In this document: in pieces, positions 62,111 to 64,000 of the stretch
Numbering within the stretch: position 1 is the stretch's first letter
Layout of the letters: each line of letters begins with the position of its first letter
Notes under the pieces: generated by a model
Told to the model about the DNA's origin: nothing
What the model saw: the letters and a program-made list of their open reading frames with translations, nothing else
Databases searched by the model: none
Program-made: the position numbers and the translations under genes
Assembly: GCA_910890315.1 (NCBI GenBank)
Contig: CAJVGD010000001.1
Coordinates: 744,001 to 808,000, forward strand
Source of the DNA: Serendipita indica DSM 11827
Taxonomy: Eukaryota > Basidiomycota > Agaricomycetes > Sebacinales > Serendipitaceae
Length of the DNA: 64,000 nt
Direction of reading: 5' to 3'

Positions 62111-63982
62111 TTAGGCCAATGCATTCATGACAGCAGTAAAAGCGGCCTTGGGCTGGTAGTTGCTATCGTAAAGCAGAGGAGTCGTACTCGAGCGCCACGA
62201 ATCCTTGTCGCTGACACCCCAGACGGTGATACCAACGCAGGTAGAGACAGCCAAGCAAGCCTTCACCGCCGTGGCATAGTCATTTGCTCCTCCTCCTGCA
62301 ATATCTAGCTCGGTAATAGCGACTTCGCTAACACCGGTACCGGCGAGAGCCGCAAGAGCAGCCTGTACCCCACCAGCGCCGCCGGACGACAAATGGGCTT
62401 GCGAACTGAAAACGATCAGTCGAATAGCGCGCGTCATCACCAAGATCGTACCCAATACCATCGATTGGAACCCCTGCACTGAAATTCCGTTAGACCAAGT
62501 CAAATATTTGACCGGTATCACGTACGCTTTCCATTTCTTGACACGAGAGACCATGCCTGTCGTTTTCCCATAGCTTGCGCTGTCAAGATTATAATCCTAG
62601 TACCAATGGTCAGGAGCGAGTATACCGTGAATGATTGCACCGACGTTGATATACAGCTTGGCGTTGGGATCTACGCTTCGTGCCTGGTTGTAAGCAATTG
62701 AAACGAAGTCTAAGGGCGTGTTAGTTTGTCACCTATATAGCACCACATAGACACCGACTCTCTCCGAGGACATTGTAGAACACCGAGCTACGCATGGAGC
62801 CATCTTGATCGTCTAGAGTAAGTATTGAGAAAACAGGAGCATAATCACTGACCTTCGTTAAGAATCTCATTGCACACGTCCCTTGACAATTGTTAACCAG
62901 TGCCAAAGGAATAGGAGACGTCGTACCAAGCATATATTTTGCCCTTCCATTGGCCACCTTCCTTGGTGATGTGGTTTTGGATGACACTGGTCAATGTTGC
63001 ACTGTTGCTGATGCTAGATACCCAGCTTGGGAGCTACCGGGCGTCAGTGCTCGTCTGTCGTACCCAATGTCGCCATACCTGACTATGCCACACTAAAGTT
63101 TCTTGATGAGCGCGTAAACTTTTCCGACGGTGGAAGACGTACCAAAGGTATGACCTAGTGTTTTTTTTTCGTTATTGTCAATACCCAAAGATCGGCATGG
63201 CGGTTTGTACGTACCACGGACATAGGCCCCGATGGACTGGGCAAAATTGACCAGCGTATTGCCTCCATTGAAATTGAAGTTGTTTTGAGACGACTCGATG
63301 GTGTCCCACTTCATCGAGTTCTCTGGAGTCAACTGGTTGAATTGAGCCTTGATGATGTTGGAGTTCTGGGTATTGCTGAGAGTTCCAGAATCGGCCTATG
63401 GAGACAAGGTAAGCTCAAACAAGCATTGAGGATGAATTTCATACGCAAGTACCACTGAATAAACATGTCAGCGAGCGTCTCTAACATGGGTTCTGAATGC
63501 AGGGCTTACAAGTAGAGCCTGCCCTTCGCCTTCATGCGGGCACCGAGACCGGTTGCAGTCGACGTGCTACCACTCGTGGTGGAGCTAGCTACGGTGCTTG
63601 TCGGAGGGTTACTGGAGGTTGGGCGAGTGGTGGTCGATGACGACGACTGGCGAGTGGAGGTGGATGTCCCCTGTGACTGCGTCAACTTCGATGAAGAGAT
63701 CCGTGATAGAATTTACCTTCTGACACTGGCTGTACCAGTCGTTGATGTACACACAGACCAGGCCAGAGTCACAAGCTAAGGAGCAATAAGCGCGAGTTTA
63801 CTGCAGGTGGCGGCGCCTTACCTTTGGTTCCATAGCCGATTCCATCACACTGAGAGGATGTGTTAAAAGGGATGAGTTTGAACACATCATAGCGCATGAA
63901 GAACGTACCTGACCCCACTCGCTCACAGCGTTTGCGCTGGAAATGAGGGTAGCAATAAGGCAAATCCGACGGAGATCTTCAT
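62111..63982 (-). CDS. GH10 xylanase with CBM1, signal peptide frameshifted (array copy H)
   Basis: Xylanase with a complete-looking barrel. Linker [31 protein letters not shown], microexon 63445-63454, acid/base exon DVCNEILNE, nucleophile region [12 protein letters not shown], end [10 protein letters not shown] and stop 62111-62113. The first exon reads [19 protein letters not shown] then a stop. Comparison with copy E shows one base missing after GFAL; with it the signal would continue [16 protein letters not shown]. Either the copy is no longer secreted or translated (a young pseudogene) or the base is a sequencing error. CBM1 is split as in other copies. Only 18 bases of upstream sequence lie in the window. 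Confidence 0.8.
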
Positions 63983-64000
63983 ATTAACGAGTGGAATGGT

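Overview
This window comes from the nuclear genome of a filamentous basidiomycete, most likely an Agaricomycete. The evidence is gene density, very short introns (mostly 45-65 nt, with CTGAC/CTAAC-like branch points), many tiny exons, and secreted enzymes carrying fungal CBM1 cellulose-binding modules. A Rhizoctonia-like plant-associated fungus fits the PL14 and GH10 content, but this is inference. No transposon, virus relic, rRNA or CRISPR array was recognised.

Bases 1-43976 hold compact, mostly conserved genes on both strands. In order they are: an MFS transporter (cut by the window edge), Elongator subunit ELP6, RNA acetyltransferase KRE33/NAT10, a centrosomin-motif coiled-coil protein, septin CDC3, succinyl-CoA ligase alpha, an acyl-CoA-binding ankyrin protein, eIF4G, U3 processome UTP6, a secreted PL14 polysaccharide lyase, a secreted subtilisin, autophagic lipase ATG15, a HOS2-type histone deacetylase with an RG-rich tail, an F-box/LRR protein, NatB subunit NAA25, ATP synthase subunit f, an unidentified nuclear-type protein, a zinc alcohol dehydrogenase, a doubtful small ORF, and a GCNA/SprT-like metalloprotease with a SUMO-interacting-motif-like sequence.

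Bases 44170-63982 are one tandem array of secreted GH10 endo-1,4-beta-xylanases, all on the minus strand. There are eight GH10 units in seven loci. Most encode signal peptide - CBM1 - Ser/Thr/Pro linker - GH10 barrel. The array is unusually informative about gene birth and death. One locus (57108-60648) is an in-frame fusion with two GH10 domains behind one CBM1. One (46899-47773) has lost most of its barrel. One (62111-63982) has a frameshift in its signal peptide. Two (44170-46076 and 48453-50331) are mosaics of near-identical and diverged blocks, suggesting gene conversion. All units that keep the region share a 10-nt microexon, and the promoters share elements at fixed distances from the start codon.

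The most interesting parts are the double-domain xylanase fusion, whose junction sits at a former 3' splice site, and the conserved upstream elements of the array. An apparent frameshift in eIF4G deserves checking against raw reads.
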